DNA of 64,000 bases from JABDIY01 sp041576015. Lineage in GTDB: Bacteria; Actinomycetota; Acidimicrobiia; Acidimicrobiales; SZUA-35. Position 1 is the first letter of the stretch. Each line of letters starts with the position of its first letter. The position numbers were made by a program, and so were the translations under genes. Where the stretch lies: contig JBFGLT010000001.1 of NCBI GenBank assembly GCA_041576015.1, positions 1 through 64,000 of the forward strand, given 5' to 3'. Below the pieces are notes generated by a model that saw only the letters and a list, made by a program, of their open reading frames with translations, was not told the DNA's origin and searched no databases. Below, piece after piece: positions 41,471-50,604 of this stretch.

Positions 41471-43330
41471 CTACCGGCGGCGTCCGAACCAGCCGCCCGA
41501 CTCCCCCTTGTCGGCTTCCTCGGTGAGGAACTTGTGGAGCGTCTCGTCCTCGGAGGCCTGCTCACCGCCGGTCATCTGTCGGAGCTCGTCGAGAAACGGA
41601 TCATCGGGCGGCAGCTCCTCGAACCGGGCGTCGGGATGGAGAGGCCGGGACGGCTCGTCGGCCGGTGCTGCGGTCCACTCGTCCGGCTCCATCTCCACCG
41701 CCGGTGGCTCCGGCGGGGCCGTCCACATCGATGGTTCGGCGACCGGTGGCGGCGCAGGTGGAGGCGGGGGCTCGTCGACTACTTCGGGGGCGGGCGGGAT
41801 CGTCGTCTCTCCGACCAGTGGCGGCGGCGGATCGTCGTGCTCCTCGACTGCGTCCTCGGGAACGGCGGTGTCCCGCAACCGGGACACGCGGCTCGCCAGT
41901 CGCGAACGCGCCTGCTCGGCCAGACCGCTCATTCCGGACCGGCCGGTTGCCTCATCGGGCACCGGCGAGTCGACGTCGATGCCGAGACCGGTCGGATCGG
42001 TCACCCGCGAGTCCTCGCCCAGGTCCGAATACTGAGGGTAGGCGGCCGGATCGGCGGTTTCGGGCACCGAGGCGAAAACCGACTCGGCCGTCGGGCTGGC
42101 CGGAATCCCGGCCGGCGAGGAATCCTCGGCGACGAAACCGGCGGTGGCGAACGGGTCGGATTCGACAACTTCGGGCCGATCCTCGAACGGCGCGGCCCCG
42201 GTGCCGAATGGCTCGCTCGGCGCCTCGACGGGCTCTGTCTCGGTCCCGAACTCCTCGCTCGGTGCCGCAAATGGCTCGGTCCCGACGGCCCACGATTCGC
42301 CGGCCTCGCCGGCGGTGCCGGCATCGGTGTCGTCCTCGGCGACCGGCTCGCCGACATCGTCGTCGTCGGGATCCGCCGGTTGTTCGTCGCCGGTCCCGGC
42401 GAGACGGCCCTCGACGTCGTCCCACGGGCTCTCCTCGACGGGAGCAACGTCGTCAGCATCGCCATCGAGCGCCTCGCCGTAGTCCAACGCTTGCTGCTGG
42501 GCGGCCGCCACCTCGGTCTCCAGTGCCCCGATCGAGTGGCTGGTCACCTCCAGCTCGGTGAGGTCCTCGATGATGCCGATGTCGGCCGGATCCGGGGTTT
42601 CGGCCTCGGCCAGCCGGTCGGGGTCGTCGAGCACCGAGCTGATCTCCGCCAGCGCCGTTCGGACCCCCCGGCGCCGTTCGGTCAGATAGCTCTCGAAACG
42701 GGATACGTCGGCCGCCAGGTCGTCACGGGCGCGTTCTAGCTCGGCGATCTCAGCGAGGAGCTCGTCTCGTTTGGCACCCTGGTCGGCGACGAGCTCGTCC
42801 TCGATCGCCTGCTTCCGGGATTCGGCGTGTTCGAGCGCATCGGCGAGCAATTGCGCTCGCTCGGCTTCGGCGTCGGCCAGCATTTGTTCGCGTTGGGCAT
42901 GGGCCTCCGCTTTGAGCTCCTTTGCCTCGGCTCGGGCGCCGGCCATGATCGAGTCGGCCTTGGCGGTCGACTCCCGCCTCAAGGACTCGGCGTTCGCCTC
43001 GGCATCGCGCACCGTCTGGTCGGCGGTCCGTTGCGCCAGCAGGAGCGTGTTCCGCAACGTTTCGTCGAAGTTGTCGTCCGGAATTGCGGCCTGGTCACCG
43101 CTCGGTGGCCGCTCCTCTTCTTCGAGCTGGTGAATCCGCTCATTGGCCGTCGACAGACGCTCATTGGCGTCGTCGAGCTGGTACTGGAGCGACTCGATCT
43201 CGTCGGCGAGCGGAGCAAGCGTCTCGAGTACACGGTCGACTTGTGACTTGGAGTACCCTCGCATCTCCTCATCGAATCGCACCGACGGGATCCGGCGGAG
43301 CAGACGGAGCTTGTCGCTACCTACGGTCAT
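41471..43330 (-). CDS. divIVA: DivIVA/Wag31-like polar coiled-coil protein, long form
   Basis: DivIVA marks curved membrane at poles and septa and directs polar growth in actinobacteria. The 619-residue protein has a short N-terminal DivIVA-like motif (IPSVRFDEEMRGYSKSQVDRVLE), then a coiled coil to about residue 235 rich in AEA and ELKAEAHA heptads, then about 380 acidic, Pro-rich disordered residues with many D, E, PP runs. Typical DivIVA is 200-400 residues, so the tail is long. ATG 43330 has TAGGCT 6 nt upstream, an apparent leaderless promoter. It lies behind sepF-yggT. Confidence 0.85.
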   Translation of the reverse strand: MTVGSDKLRLLRRIPSVRFDEEMRGYSKSQVDRVLETLAPLADEIESLQYQLDDANERLSTANERIHQLEEEERPPSGDQAAIPDDNFDETLRNTLLLAQRTADQTVRDAEANAESLRRESTAKADSIMAGARAEAKELKAEAHAQREQMLADAEAERAQLLADALEHAESRKQAIEDELVADQGAKRDELLAEIAELERARDDLAADVSRFESYLTERRRGVRTALAEISSVLDDPDRLAEAETPDPADIGIIEDLTELEVTSHSIGALETEVAAAQQQALDYGEALDGDADDVAPVEESPWDDVEGRLAGTGDEQPADPDDDDVGEPVAEDDTDAGTAGEAGESWAVGTEPFAAPSEEFGTETEPVEAPSEPFGTGAAPFEDRPEVVESDPFATAGFVAEDSSPAGIPASPTAESVFASVPETADPAAYPQYSDLGEDSRVTDPTGLGIDVDSPVPDEATGRSGMSGLAEQARSRLASRVSRLRDTAVPEDAVEEHDDPPPPLVGETTIPPAPEVVDEPPPPPAPPPVAEPSMWTAPPEPPAVEMEPDEWTAAPADEPSRPLHPDARFEELPPDDPFLDELRQMTGGEQASEDETLHKFLTEEADKGESGGWFGRRR

Positions 43331-43336
43331 GGCTCA

Positions 43337-43342
43337 AGCCTA
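43337..43342 (-). promoter_or_regulatory. -10 box for leaderless divIVA (TAGGCT)
   Basis: TAGGCT at 43342-43337 is followed by 6 nt and ATG 43330, matching the leaderless spacing of ileS and Rrf2. Confidence 0.55.
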
Positions 43343-43410
43343 GTGCCTCCGCCGGCGCCGGTCGGGTTGGATTGCCCACGATCTGAGCGCCCGGTGAACC
43401 GCCGCGACGG

Positions 43411-43674
43411 TCAGATCGAACAGACGATCTGCACCACGATCGCCAGGATCAAGAACATCGCCAGCTCGGCGACACCGAAGCCGGCCATCGCTCCGGGAAG
43501 CGGCGGCAGTGCGCGGCGCAACGGAAGCAGAGCCGGTTCGGTGACACTGAAGGCCATCTCGCGTACCTGCATCATCGGCCCGCCGGTGCGGGCGGGGAAC
43601 CAGGACAGCGCGATGCGAACGAAGAAAGCGAACTGGAACGCCAATACGGCGAAACACAAGATGTCGGCAACCAT
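43411..43674 (-). CDS. YggT family membrane protein
   Basis: An 87-residue membrane protein with two hydrophobic helices (about 3-24 and 62-86) and the family pattern RIALSWFP and FSVTEPALLPLRRALPP between them. YggT members sit in division clusters; their role in membrane or cell-shape homeostasis is not well defined. ATG 43674 shares one base with the sepF stop, so it is translationally coupled. Confidence 0.9.
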   Translation of the reverse strand: MVADILCFAVLAFQFAFFVRIALSWFPARTGGPMMQVREMAFSVTEPALLPLRRALPPLPGAMAGFGVAELAMFLILAIVVQIVCSI

Positions 43675-44429
43675 CAGCGGTTGAACCCGCGCTCGTGCAT
43701 CCGGCGGAGGTCCTCGGGGCTGACGTCCACACCGTTCGGCGTCAGCAGGTAGACGTTGGCGGCCAGACGCTCCATTCCGCCGGAGAGGACATAGCAGACG
43801 CCACTGGCGAAGTCGATCAACCGGCGGGCGACCGGCTTGTCCACCGCCGACAGGTTCATCACGACCGGCGAGCCGGCGCGGAAATCATCGGCGAGCCGGC
43901 TGGCCTCGTCGAATGAGCTCGGGATGTGGAGTCGGGGTTTGGCGTGCGTGACCACGTTGGATTGGAGCTCCTGGGGAGGACGGGACGGGGACGCTGCCAG
44001 CGGGCGGGCCGATTGAGCGGCTCCCGAGTCGGCACCCTCGATCGTCGCGGTGGACGGCGGAGCGTCGAAGACGGTCATCCGCTCGTCGTGGGCAAGCGGT
44101 TCGTCGGCGGGAGGTTCCGCCCGCCGGACCGTGCTCCGCCGGTCGATCGCTGGGTCCGGATCGGAGTCGGCAACCGGCACCGCACGAAGCGGCCGCACGG
44201 CGCCGACTCCACCGACCTCGGGGGCATCTCCCTCCACGGCGAACCCGAACGACTGGGACGGGGCGACCCCTTCGAGACGTTCTCCGACGGCGATCGTGTG
44301 ACTCCGGCGACTCGCCTTGGACCGGCGATCGGGCTCCTCGGCGTCCTCGTCGTAATACGTCTCGTCGTCGTAGACCTGATCGTCGTCGTCCAGACCGAGA
44401 AACGCCATGACGTTGCGGAACACAGCCAT
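43674..44429 (-). CDS. sepF: cell division protein SepF
   Basis: SepF anchors FtsZ to the membrane where FtsA is missing, as in actinobacteria. The 251-residue protein has the amphipathic N-terminal membrane helix VFRNVMAFLGLDD, an acidic linker, and the C-terminal SepF core from about residue 165 (HIPSSFDEASRLADDFRAGSPVVMNLSAVDKPVARRLIDFASGVCYVLSGGMERLAANVYLLTPNGVDV). The linker is longer than usual. ATG 44429 has AAAGGATC upstream and a TACGGT box in the 146-bp gap to yggS. Confidence 0.93.
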   Translation of the reverse strand: MAVFRNVMAFLGLDDDDQVYDDETYYDEDAEEPDRRSKASRRSHTIAVGERLEGVAPSQSFGFAVEGDAPEVGGVGAVRPLRAVPVADSDPDPAIDRRSTVRRAEPPADEPLAHDERMTVFDAPPSTATIEGADSGAAQSARPLAASPSRPPQELQSNVVTHAKPRLHIPSSFDEASRLADDFRAGSPVVMNLSAVDKPVARRLIDFASGVCYVLSGGMERLAANVYLLTPNGVDVSPEDLRRMHERGFNR

Positions 44430-44575
44430 CGACGATCCTTTCGAAGAGGCAACGGCTGTCCATCACCGTAGCCTCTTCCCGCCCCCGAAAGGCGCACATG
44501 CACGTTGGAGCGTGGCTGAATCATCCGGAGCGTGGCCGAAGCGACCGACCGGCACCGACCCCTCGTGCCGTCCGG

Positions 44576-45289
44576 TCAGTCGGGACGGGGCCCGAAGATC
44601 AACGACCCGATGCGGACGATGGTGGCGCCCTCGTCCACCGCCACCTCGAAATCGCCCGACATGCCCATCGAGCAGTCGTCCAGTCCCAGCCCGTCGGCCA
44701 AGCGGCGGCACAGCGCGAACGCCGGCCGGGGATCCCGCGAGGGGTCGGTCGGGCCCATCGTCATCAGCCCCCGCACGACGAGTCCCAGCTCCCCGGCAGC
44801 GTTCACCAACCTGTCAAGACCGGCCGGATCGACGCCGGACTTCGACGCCTCGCCGGTCGTGTTGACCTGCACGAGCACGGCGGCTCCCGGCTCCCTTCGA
44901 GCCAGCTCACCGGCGAGGGACACTCGGTCGACGGTGTGCCAGAGCGCAACGCGGCCTACGAGCTTCTTCACCTTGTTCCGCTGAACCGGTCCGATCATGT
45001 GCCACCGGGGCGGGTCGATGTCGGTTCCGGTCAGCAGTTCGTCGACCGCCTCCGCCTTGGCGAGCAACTCTTGCCCGTAGTTCTCGCCGAGCTCCCGGCA
45101 ACCGGCCATAACGGCAGCCGCCGCCACCTCCGGGGGGAATCGCTTGGTCACCGCTACGATCTGCACGTCCTGGTCGGGTTGGCGGCGAGCTTCGATCCGG
45201 TCGGCGATACCGGCCAGCGCGGCTGCGATGGCGCCGGCCCGTCCGCTGATCCCGCTGTCGACCAGCTGTTGATCGGTTCCCTCAACCAC
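44576..45289 (-). CDS. yggS: YggS family pyridoxal-phosphate-binding protein
   Basis: YggS-type proteins bind PLP and keep vitamin B6 and amino-acid pools balanced; no enzyme activity is proven. The 237-residue protein has VAVTKRF (PLP Lys in TK), ELGENYGQELL, WHMIGPVQRNK, VNTTGEASKSGVDP and GMSGDFEVAVDEGATIVRIGSLIFG, all signatures of the family. GTG 45289 overlaps the pgeF stop by 8 bp; the longer open frame is a shadow. Confidence 0.92.
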   Translation of the reverse strand: MVEGTDQQLVDSGISGRAGAIAAALAGIADRIEARRQPDQDVQIVAVTKRFPPEVAAAAVMAGCRELGENYGQELLAKAEAVDELLTGTDIDPPRWHMIGPVQRNKVKKLVGRVALWHTVDRVSLAGELARREPGAAVLVQVNTTGEASKSGVDPAGLDRLVNAAGELGLVVRGLMTMGPTDPSRDPRPAFALCRRLADGLGLDDCSMGMSGDFEVAVDEGATIVRIGSLIFGPRPD

Positions 45290-45980
45290 GTTCGACCAGC
45301 CTAGCGACGGTGACGAGGCGCTGGCCGTCGGCTCGAACTCGGTGGCTGAAGTAGCGAGGATCGGCGGTGCTCGGCGGCCGCTCCGGCGGGATGAACCCGG
45401 CCCGCTCCACGGCCACCCGGACTCCGGCGAACAGATCGAGAGCCGGTCGGCCGTCGACGGTTTCGGACAGCACCACGGAGCCGTATCGCTCGACGACCAG
45501 GGCGAGTTCCGGCTGGGCGAACTCGTAGTGTTCGGGGCCGATGCACGGGCTGCACACGCTGGTGCGGTGCGGAAGGGGCCGTCCGGCCAGCTGGTCCAGG
45601 AGCGCAGCAGCCGCCTCGACCACGCCGGCCACCAGGCCCCGCCAGCCGGCATGGACCACGGCCAAACCGGCACGGTGTTCGCCGTCGGTGGCCACGAGGA
45701 CCACCCCTGCGCAGTCGGCGGTCGTCACACCGATCGGAGCATCGAGGCAGAGCGTCGCACCGGCATCGGCTGCGCCACCGGCGTGGGCGCCGGGCCGGTC
45801 GACCGGCACCGCAACGGCACCGTGCTGTAGTCGCAACCAGGTCCACGGGGCGTCGACGAGGGCTCGCCGGCGACGGTCGACTTCAGCAGCGGACACGGCG
45901 AAGTCACCGTCCCGAGCTTCGGTTGAGATGATCTCGACCCCGACGGCCGGGGTCAGTTGGCGACGGATGGTGCTGGCCAT
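45282..45980 (-). CDS. pgeF: peptidoglycan editing factor / YfiH-type multicopper polyphenol oxidase family
   Basis: PgeF proteins (YfiH family) remove wrongly placed serine from cell-wall precursors; the fold also shows purine nucleoside phosphorylase activity in relatives. The 232-residue protein has the metal-site motifs GVTTADCAGVV, VVHAGWRGLVAGVVE and CSPCIGPEHYEF. It lies directly downstream of ftsZ in the standard actinobacterial order. The yggS gene follows with an 8-bp overlap. Confidence 0.9.
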   Translation of the reverse strand: MASTIRRQLTPAVGVEIISTEARDGDFAVSAAEVDRRRRALVDAPWTWLRLQHGAVAVPVDRPGAHAGGAADAGATLCLDAPIGVTTADCAGVVLVATDGEHRAGLAVVHAGWRGLVAGVVEAAAALLDQLAGRPLPHRTSVCSPCIGPEHYEFAQPELALVVERYGSVVLSETVDGRPALDLFAGVRVAVERAGFIPPERPPSTADPRYFSHRVRADGQRLVTVARLVERG

Positions 45981-46002
45981 GCGACGCCGGCCGGTGCAGG
46001 AT

Positions 46003-47160
46003 TTACTTCAGGAACGACGGCACGTCGAAGTCGTCATCCAGGTCGTCGTCGTCGCTGGCGAACACGTCGATGGCCTGCCGGGTTCCACTGGAGACCGGAG
46101 CCTGGTCCTCCAGGAAGGCGTCGTAGCTCCGTCCGGCCGAGGAGGAACTGGCCCGTCCGGCCCCACCACCGGGGGGCGGGGTGTAGACCGACGTGCGCTC
46201 GGGGCTCGGCTCACCGTCCCACCGATCGAAACCGGCTGCGATGACCGTGACCCGGATCTCCTCGCCCATGCTCTCGTCGACCACGGTGCCGAAGATGATG
46301 TTGGCCTCGGGGTGAGCCACGTCGTGAATGATCTCGGCGGCTTCGTTGACCTCGAACAGGCCGAGCTCGCTGCTGCCGGCGATCGACAACAGAATGCCGC
46401 GGGCTCCTTCGATGGAGGCCTCCAGCAGCGGGCTGGCGATTGCCGATCGAGCTGCCGACAGCGCCCGGCCTTCTCCTGCGGCCTGGCCGATGCCCATGAG
46501 AGCCGACCCGGCATCGGACATGATCATTCGCACGTCGGCGAAGTCGGTGTTGATCAGACCGGGGGTGGTGATCAGATCGGTGATGCCCGAGACCCCCGAC
46601 AGCAGGATCTCGTCGGCCATCTTGAAGGCGTCGATCATCGTGGTCCGCTCGTCGGCGATCGACAAGAGCCGGTCGTTGGGGATCACGATCTGGGTGTCGA
46701 CTTTTTCCTTCAGCCGGGAGATCCCGTTCTCGGCCACCATGGCCCGCCGGCGCCCTTCGAAACCAAAGGGCCGGGTGACGACGGCGATGGTGAGCGCTCC
46801 CTGGGTCTTGGCGATCTCGGCGATCACCGGCGCCGCACCGGTGCCGGTGCCGCCGCCCTCGCCGACGGTGATGAACACCATGTCGCCACCTTCGAGCGCA
46901 GCAGCGATCTCCTCCCGGTGCTCCTCGGCGGCCTGCTGGCCGATCGCGGGGTCCGACCCGGCGCCGAGCCCACGGGTGAGCTCGCGACCGATGTGGATCT
47001 TGGTCTCGGCATCGTTCATCAGCAAGGATTGGGCGTCGGTGTTCACCGAGATGAACTCCACACCACGCATGCCGGCGTCGATCATTCGGTTGACGGCATT
47101 GCAGCCACCGCCGCCGATGCCGAGGACTTTGATGACCGCCACGTAGTTCTGGGTGTTCAT
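46003..47160 (-). CDS. ftsZ: cell division protein FtsZ
   Basis: FtsZ is the tubulin-like GTPase forming the division ring. The 385-residue protein has GIGGGGCNAVNRMI (N-terminal nucleotide loop), the tubulin signature GGGTGTG at 102-108, NTDFADVRMIM with the T7 catalytic Asp, and the C-terminal partner-binding peptide DVPSFLK after an acidic linker; SepF is the probable partner. ATG 47160 is preceded by AAGGATCGG and a 108-bp gap to ftsQ with a TAGCGT -10-like box, so it may have its own promoter. Confidence 0.98.
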   Translation of the reverse strand: MNTQNYVAVIKVLGIGGGGCNAVNRMIDAGMRGVEFISVNTDAQSLLMNDAETKIHIGRELTRGLGAGSDPAIGQQAAEEHREEIAAALEGGDMVFITVGEGGGTGTGAAPVIAEIAKTQGALTIAVVTRPFGFEGRRRAMVAENGISRLKEKVDTQIVIPNDRLLSIADERTTMIDAFKMADEILLSGVSGITDLITTPGLINTDFADVRMIMSDAGSALMGIGQAAGEGRALSAARSAIASPLLEASIEGARGILLSIAGSSELGLFEVNEAAEIIHDVAHPEANIIFGTVVDESMGEEIRVTVIAAGFDRWDGEPSPERTSVYTPPPGGGAGRASSSSAGRSYDAFLEDQAPVSSGTRQAIDVFASDDDDLDDDFDVPSFLK

Positions 47161-47268
47161 TCCGATGCCGATCCTTGTTTGCTGGGTGCTGGGCGGCTCA
47201 CAGGGTGTAACGCTAGTGCGTACGACCGCGTTTCGCGGTGCTGGGCCCGGATGGACAGCCCGTAGAGA

Positions 47269-48252
47269 TTACGAACACTTTGTCAGATCGGCAAGTCCGT
47301 CCCGCGGATTACCGTTTTCTCCAATTCGTGACACGGCCGGGGCGGACGGGACGGTCAGATCGATTTCGTGAACGCATCGCAGATCGACCGACAGGAGCAG
47401 TGTCTCCAGAGAGATGACCTTGGCCTCGAGCTCTTCATCCTGACCCAGAACGGCCCGTCCACCGTCGATCAGCCCGAGGGCCAGTTCGTCCCCCGTGACG
47501 ATCACCTCGCTCACGGCCGCCCGCACCGGCGGGGTGATCTGGGCCATGAGGCGCAACACCGACGTCGACCCCGGCGGCGCCGGATCACCGGGCCGCCCGG
47601 TCGCCTGGAGCCCGATGACCGGGAGGAAGCCGTCCGGGGGCTCCGCGGTCACCCGGACCTGACGGCCGTCGTCGTCGACGAGCACGTACCCGTCGGCTGT
47701 CTTCAGCGCCATTGTCGGCTCCCGTTCGGTCACGACGATCGTCACCGTTCCGTCGAGCTGCCGTCCGACGGTGGCCGCCCGCACCTCGGGGATCTGCTCG
47801 ACCCGGGCGGCGACCGCTTCCACCTCGAGGTCCAGGATCGGGCTCCCCATCGGAATGGCGGCAGCGGCGACGACGTCGGCGACGCCCACATCCGAGACAC
47901 CCGTGACCTCGACGCGGTCGATGTCGAGCAGCGGCGAGCGGATGAGCGCCAAGCCGGCCGTGCTGGCGACGGTGATGGCGACCAGCACGATGATCACGCT
48001 ACGCCGGCGCTCGCGCCGCTGGGCCCGCACCGCTGCTGATCGCGCCGTGAGATTCCGCGCCGGTACGTTGGCCCCACCCGGGGCGCCCGCCCGGCGACGG
48101 GAGCGAGCGGGTTGCACTCGTGTCCGGGGCGGTGCGGAGCGCCTCGTCTCGCGCCGTGGTTTCCGGTCGCCGGCTGCCGTTTTGCGCGTCGCGGCGGATC
48201 GCTTGCCGGCTGGCTGCTTCGGGGCGGGACGCGTTCCGGTCTTCGCCGGCAT
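47269..48252 (-). CDS. ftsQ: cell division protein FtsQ
   Basis: FtsQ is a single-pass divisome linker. The 327-residue protein has a basic, disordered N-terminus of about 85 residues (many Arg, Lys and Ala), one membrane helix about 86-104, a POTRA domain (SPLLDIDRVEVTGVSDVGVADVVAA and following) and the FtsQ-type beta domain with VLVDDDGRQV. ATG 48252 shares one base with the murB stop (TGATG). The tail parallels the basic extension of FtsW in the same operon. Confidence 0.93.
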   Translation of the reverse strand: MPAKTGTRPAPKQPAGKRSAATRKTAAGDRKPRRETRRSAPPRTRVQPARSRRRAGAPGGANVPARNLTARSAAVRAQRRERRRSVIIVLVAITVASTAGLALIRSPLLDIDRVEVTGVSDVGVADVVAAAAIPMGSPILDLEVEAVAARVEQIPEVRAATVGRQLDGTVTIVVTEREPTMALKTADGYVLVDDDGRQVRVTAEPPDGFLPVIGLQATGRPGDPAPPGSTSVLRLMAQITPPVRAAVSEVIVTGDELALGLIDGGRAVLGQDEELEAKVISLETLLLSVDLRCVHEIDLTVPSAPAVSRIGENGNPRDGLADLTKCS

Positions 48253-49181
48253 CAGCGGACCTCCCGATCGAATCCGACCAGTTCGTTCTCGGTCTCCAGT
48301 TCGACACCGAAGCGCTGCCGCACACGCTCCCTCACCGCTTCGACCACCGCCAGCACGTCCTCCGCCGACCCGCCCGGGTCGGCCTGGATGAAGTTGGCGT
48401 GTTTGTCAGAAACCTGGGCGGTTCCGATCCGGAAACCCTTGAGACCGGCTGCGTCGATGAGCCGGCCCGCCGAGTCGCCGGTCGGGTTGGTGAACACCGA
48501 TCCGGCGTTCTGTCCGCCGGGCTGATGGGCGCGTCGCCACTGCACGATCCGGCGGAGCATCTCCTCGCCGTCGGCAGCCGAGCGCTGGCTCAACCTCAGC
48601 TCCGCCCACAGCACGACGTCGTCACCGCTGAGATTGCTCGCACGGTAGGCGAAGCCCAACCGGTCCGGTGTCCACTCCCGAGGACCGCCGCTCCGCAAGT
48701 TGAACACCGAGACCCGGGTCAGGGCGGCCGCCATGTCGCTGCCGTGCCCGCCGGCGTTCATCCGCACCGCGCCACCGACCGTGCCCGGCACGCCGACGGC
48801 CCATTCGAAGCCGCCGATCCCCTGCCGGGTGAGTTGCCGGGCGACGCGCGGCAGCATCGCCGCCCCACCGACGGTCACGTACACGCCGTCGTTCCCCTGG
48901 CGAATCTCGGTCGACGTGAAGGCCGGACCCAACCGGACGACGACTCCGGGAAATCCCCGATCGCTGACCAGGAGGTTCGATCCTGCGCCGACGACCAGGA
49001 ATCTTACGTCGGCCGGCACGACCCGGCGGATGACCTCGAGGTCGGCGACGCTGTCGACGTCGACGATCGCACGCGCCCGACCCCCGACCCGGTAGGTGCA
49101 GAGTGCAGCGACCGATCCGTCGGCCCGTACACGGCCGGCGAGCGCCGCTTCGAGCTCGGCGACCAGTGGGTCATCGTGCAT
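48252..49181 (-). CDS. murB: UDP-N-acetylmuramate dehydrogenase
   Basis: MurB reduces UDP-GlcNAc-enolpyruvate to UDP-MurNAc with FAD and NADPH. The 309-residue protein has TYRVGGRARAIVDV, VVGAGSNLLVSDRGFPGVVVRLG (FAD site), GGFEWAVGVPGTVGGAVRMNAG and NAGSVFTNPTGDSAGRLIDAAGLKG with the catalytic Ser. This is a type I MurB layout. ATG 49181 overlaps the murC 3' end by 11 bp, and the upstream extension of the open frame is rejected as murC shadow. Confidence 0.95.
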   Translation of the reverse strand: MHDDPLVAELEAALAGRVRADGSVAALCTYRVGGRARAIVDVDSVADLEVIRRVVPADVRFLVVGAGSNLLVSDRGFPGVVVRLGPAFTSTEIRQGNDGVYVTVGGAAMLPRVARQLTRQGIGGFEWAVGVPGTVGGAVRMNAGGHGSDMAAALTRVSVFNLRSGGPREWTPDRLGFAYRASNLSGDDVVLWAELRLSQRSAADGEEMLRRIVQWRRAHQPGGQNAGSVFTNPTGDSAGRLIDAAGLKGFRIGTAQVSDKHANFIQADPGGSAEDVLAVVEAVRERVRQRFGVELETENELVGFDREVR

Positions 49182-50604
49182 CGATCGCCTCTCGGTCGAG
49201 AACCCGTGCGATCTCAGCGAGGACCGCATCGGCGACACCGGGCAGGTCACCGGCGCTGAGCAGCAGACACGTGTCACCCGGGCTGACCAGCGGAGCAACT
49301 GCGGCGGCGACCTCGGCGGGCTCACCCACCCGGCGAACAGGAACTTTCGGTGCCCTGCGGCGGAGGTCGTCGACGATCGCGTCGGACGACACATCCATTC
49401 TCGGCTGCTCGCCGGACGCGTAGATGTCGGTGACCACGACCGCGTCGGCCAGTTGGAGCGCACCGGCGAACGTCGGCCACAGCGTCGCGGTCCGGGAGTA
49501 CCGGTGCGGCTGAAACACGACGACCACCCGCCCCTCGCTTCGATCCCGGGCGGCGGAGATCGCCGCTCGGATCTCCCCGGCGAGGTGGGCGTAGTCGTCG
49601 ATCACGGTCACCCCGGCTGCCGATCCCCGGTCCTCGAACCGCCGGCCCACGCCGGCGAAGTCGGCTGCGCCGGCGAGACCGTCCTCTACGGAATACCCCA
49701 GCGCCACCAACACCCCGAACGCGGCGGTCATGTTGAGGGCGTTGTGCCGTCCGGGCGGGCCGATCCGCAGGTCGTGGTGGGCGCCTCGATGTTGCAGCCG
49801 CGACTGCGCCGGCGCATAGGCGAGGCGGAGGTCGGCCGATTCCATTTCACCGTACGTGACCACGTCGCAGCTGCGTTGGGCCGGGCCGGCGAGGAGCTCC
49901 CGGACCCCTCGATCATCGATGCAGGCGACGACCGCCTCCAGCTCGGGGGCTGACACGAACGTTGCGAACGCCTCCCGCAACCCGTCTTCTCCACCGTAGA
50001 AGTCCAGGTGATCGGGCTCGATGTTGGTCACCACGCCGATGTCGGTGTCCAGTTCGACGAATGTGCCATCGCTCTCGTCGGCCTCGACGACGAGCACCCC
50101 GTCGGGATCGCCGAGGAGCGCTCCGGGGACGATGTGCTCGACGCCGAGGATTCGTCCGCCGATGACGGTGGTGACGGGGACCCCGGCCGCCACCAGGACG
50201 GCGGCCGTCATCGACGCCGTCGTCGTCTTGCCGTGGGTTCCGGCCACCGAGACGGTCCGAAAGGCGCGGGTGATGGCCGCCAGTGCCTCCGCCCGACGGT
50301 GCACGGGCCGGCCGGCACCGAGGGCAGCCGACACCTCGGGATGTGAGTCGGGGATCGCCGTCGATCTCACGAGCGCCGCATCGGCGGGTACGGCTCGGTA
50401 GTCTGCGCCCACGGTGACCGCGACGCCGAGTTCAGCGAGGCGTTGCAGCGTCTCGGAGGGGCGCTGATCCGACCCGCTGACCGGCACGCCGAGATGGGCC
50501 AGCACAGCGGCGATCGGGGCCATCCCTGCCCCGCCGCAACCGATGACATGGATCGGTCGGGAGCCGAGGTCGATGGTGGACGGGACCGTGCTCATGGCGA
50601 TCAC
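49171..50604 (-). CDS. murC: UDP-N-acetylmuramate--L-alanine ligase
   Basis: MurC adds L-alanine to UDP-MurNAc with ATP. The 477-residue protein has the domain 1 loop VIGCGGAGMAPIAAVL, GTHGKTTT (P loop), EADESDGTF and NIEPDHLDFYGG, then the VIDDYAHLAGEI segment in which the usual second His of DDYAHHP is Leu. GTG 50604 overlaps the murG stop (GTGA); ATG 50595 is an alternative. Overall integrity is intact, so the substitution is probably tolerated. Confidence 0.94.
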   Translation of the reverse strand: MIAMSTVPSTIDLGSRPIHVIGCGGAGMAPIAAVLAHLGVPVSGSDQRPSETLQRLAELGVAVTVGADYRAVPADAALVRSTAIPDSHPEVSAALGAGRPVHRRAEALAAITRAFRTVSVAGTHGKTTTASMTAAVLVAAGVPVTTVIGGRILGVEHIVPGALLGDPDGVLVVEADESDGTFVELDTDIGVVTNIEPDHLDFYGGEDGLREAFATFVSAPELEAVVACIDDRGVRELLAGPAQRSCDVVTYGEMESADLRLAYAPAQSRLQHRGAHHDLRIGPPGRHNALNMTAAFGVLVALGYSVEDGLAGAADFAGVGRRFEDRGSAAGVTVIDDYAHLAGEIRAAISAARDRSEGRVVVVFQPHRYSRTATLWPTFAGALQLADAVVVTDIYASGEQPRMDVSSDAIVDDLRRRAPKVPVRRVGEPAEVAAAVAPLVSPGDTCLLLSAGDLPGVADAVLAEIARVLDREAIDAR

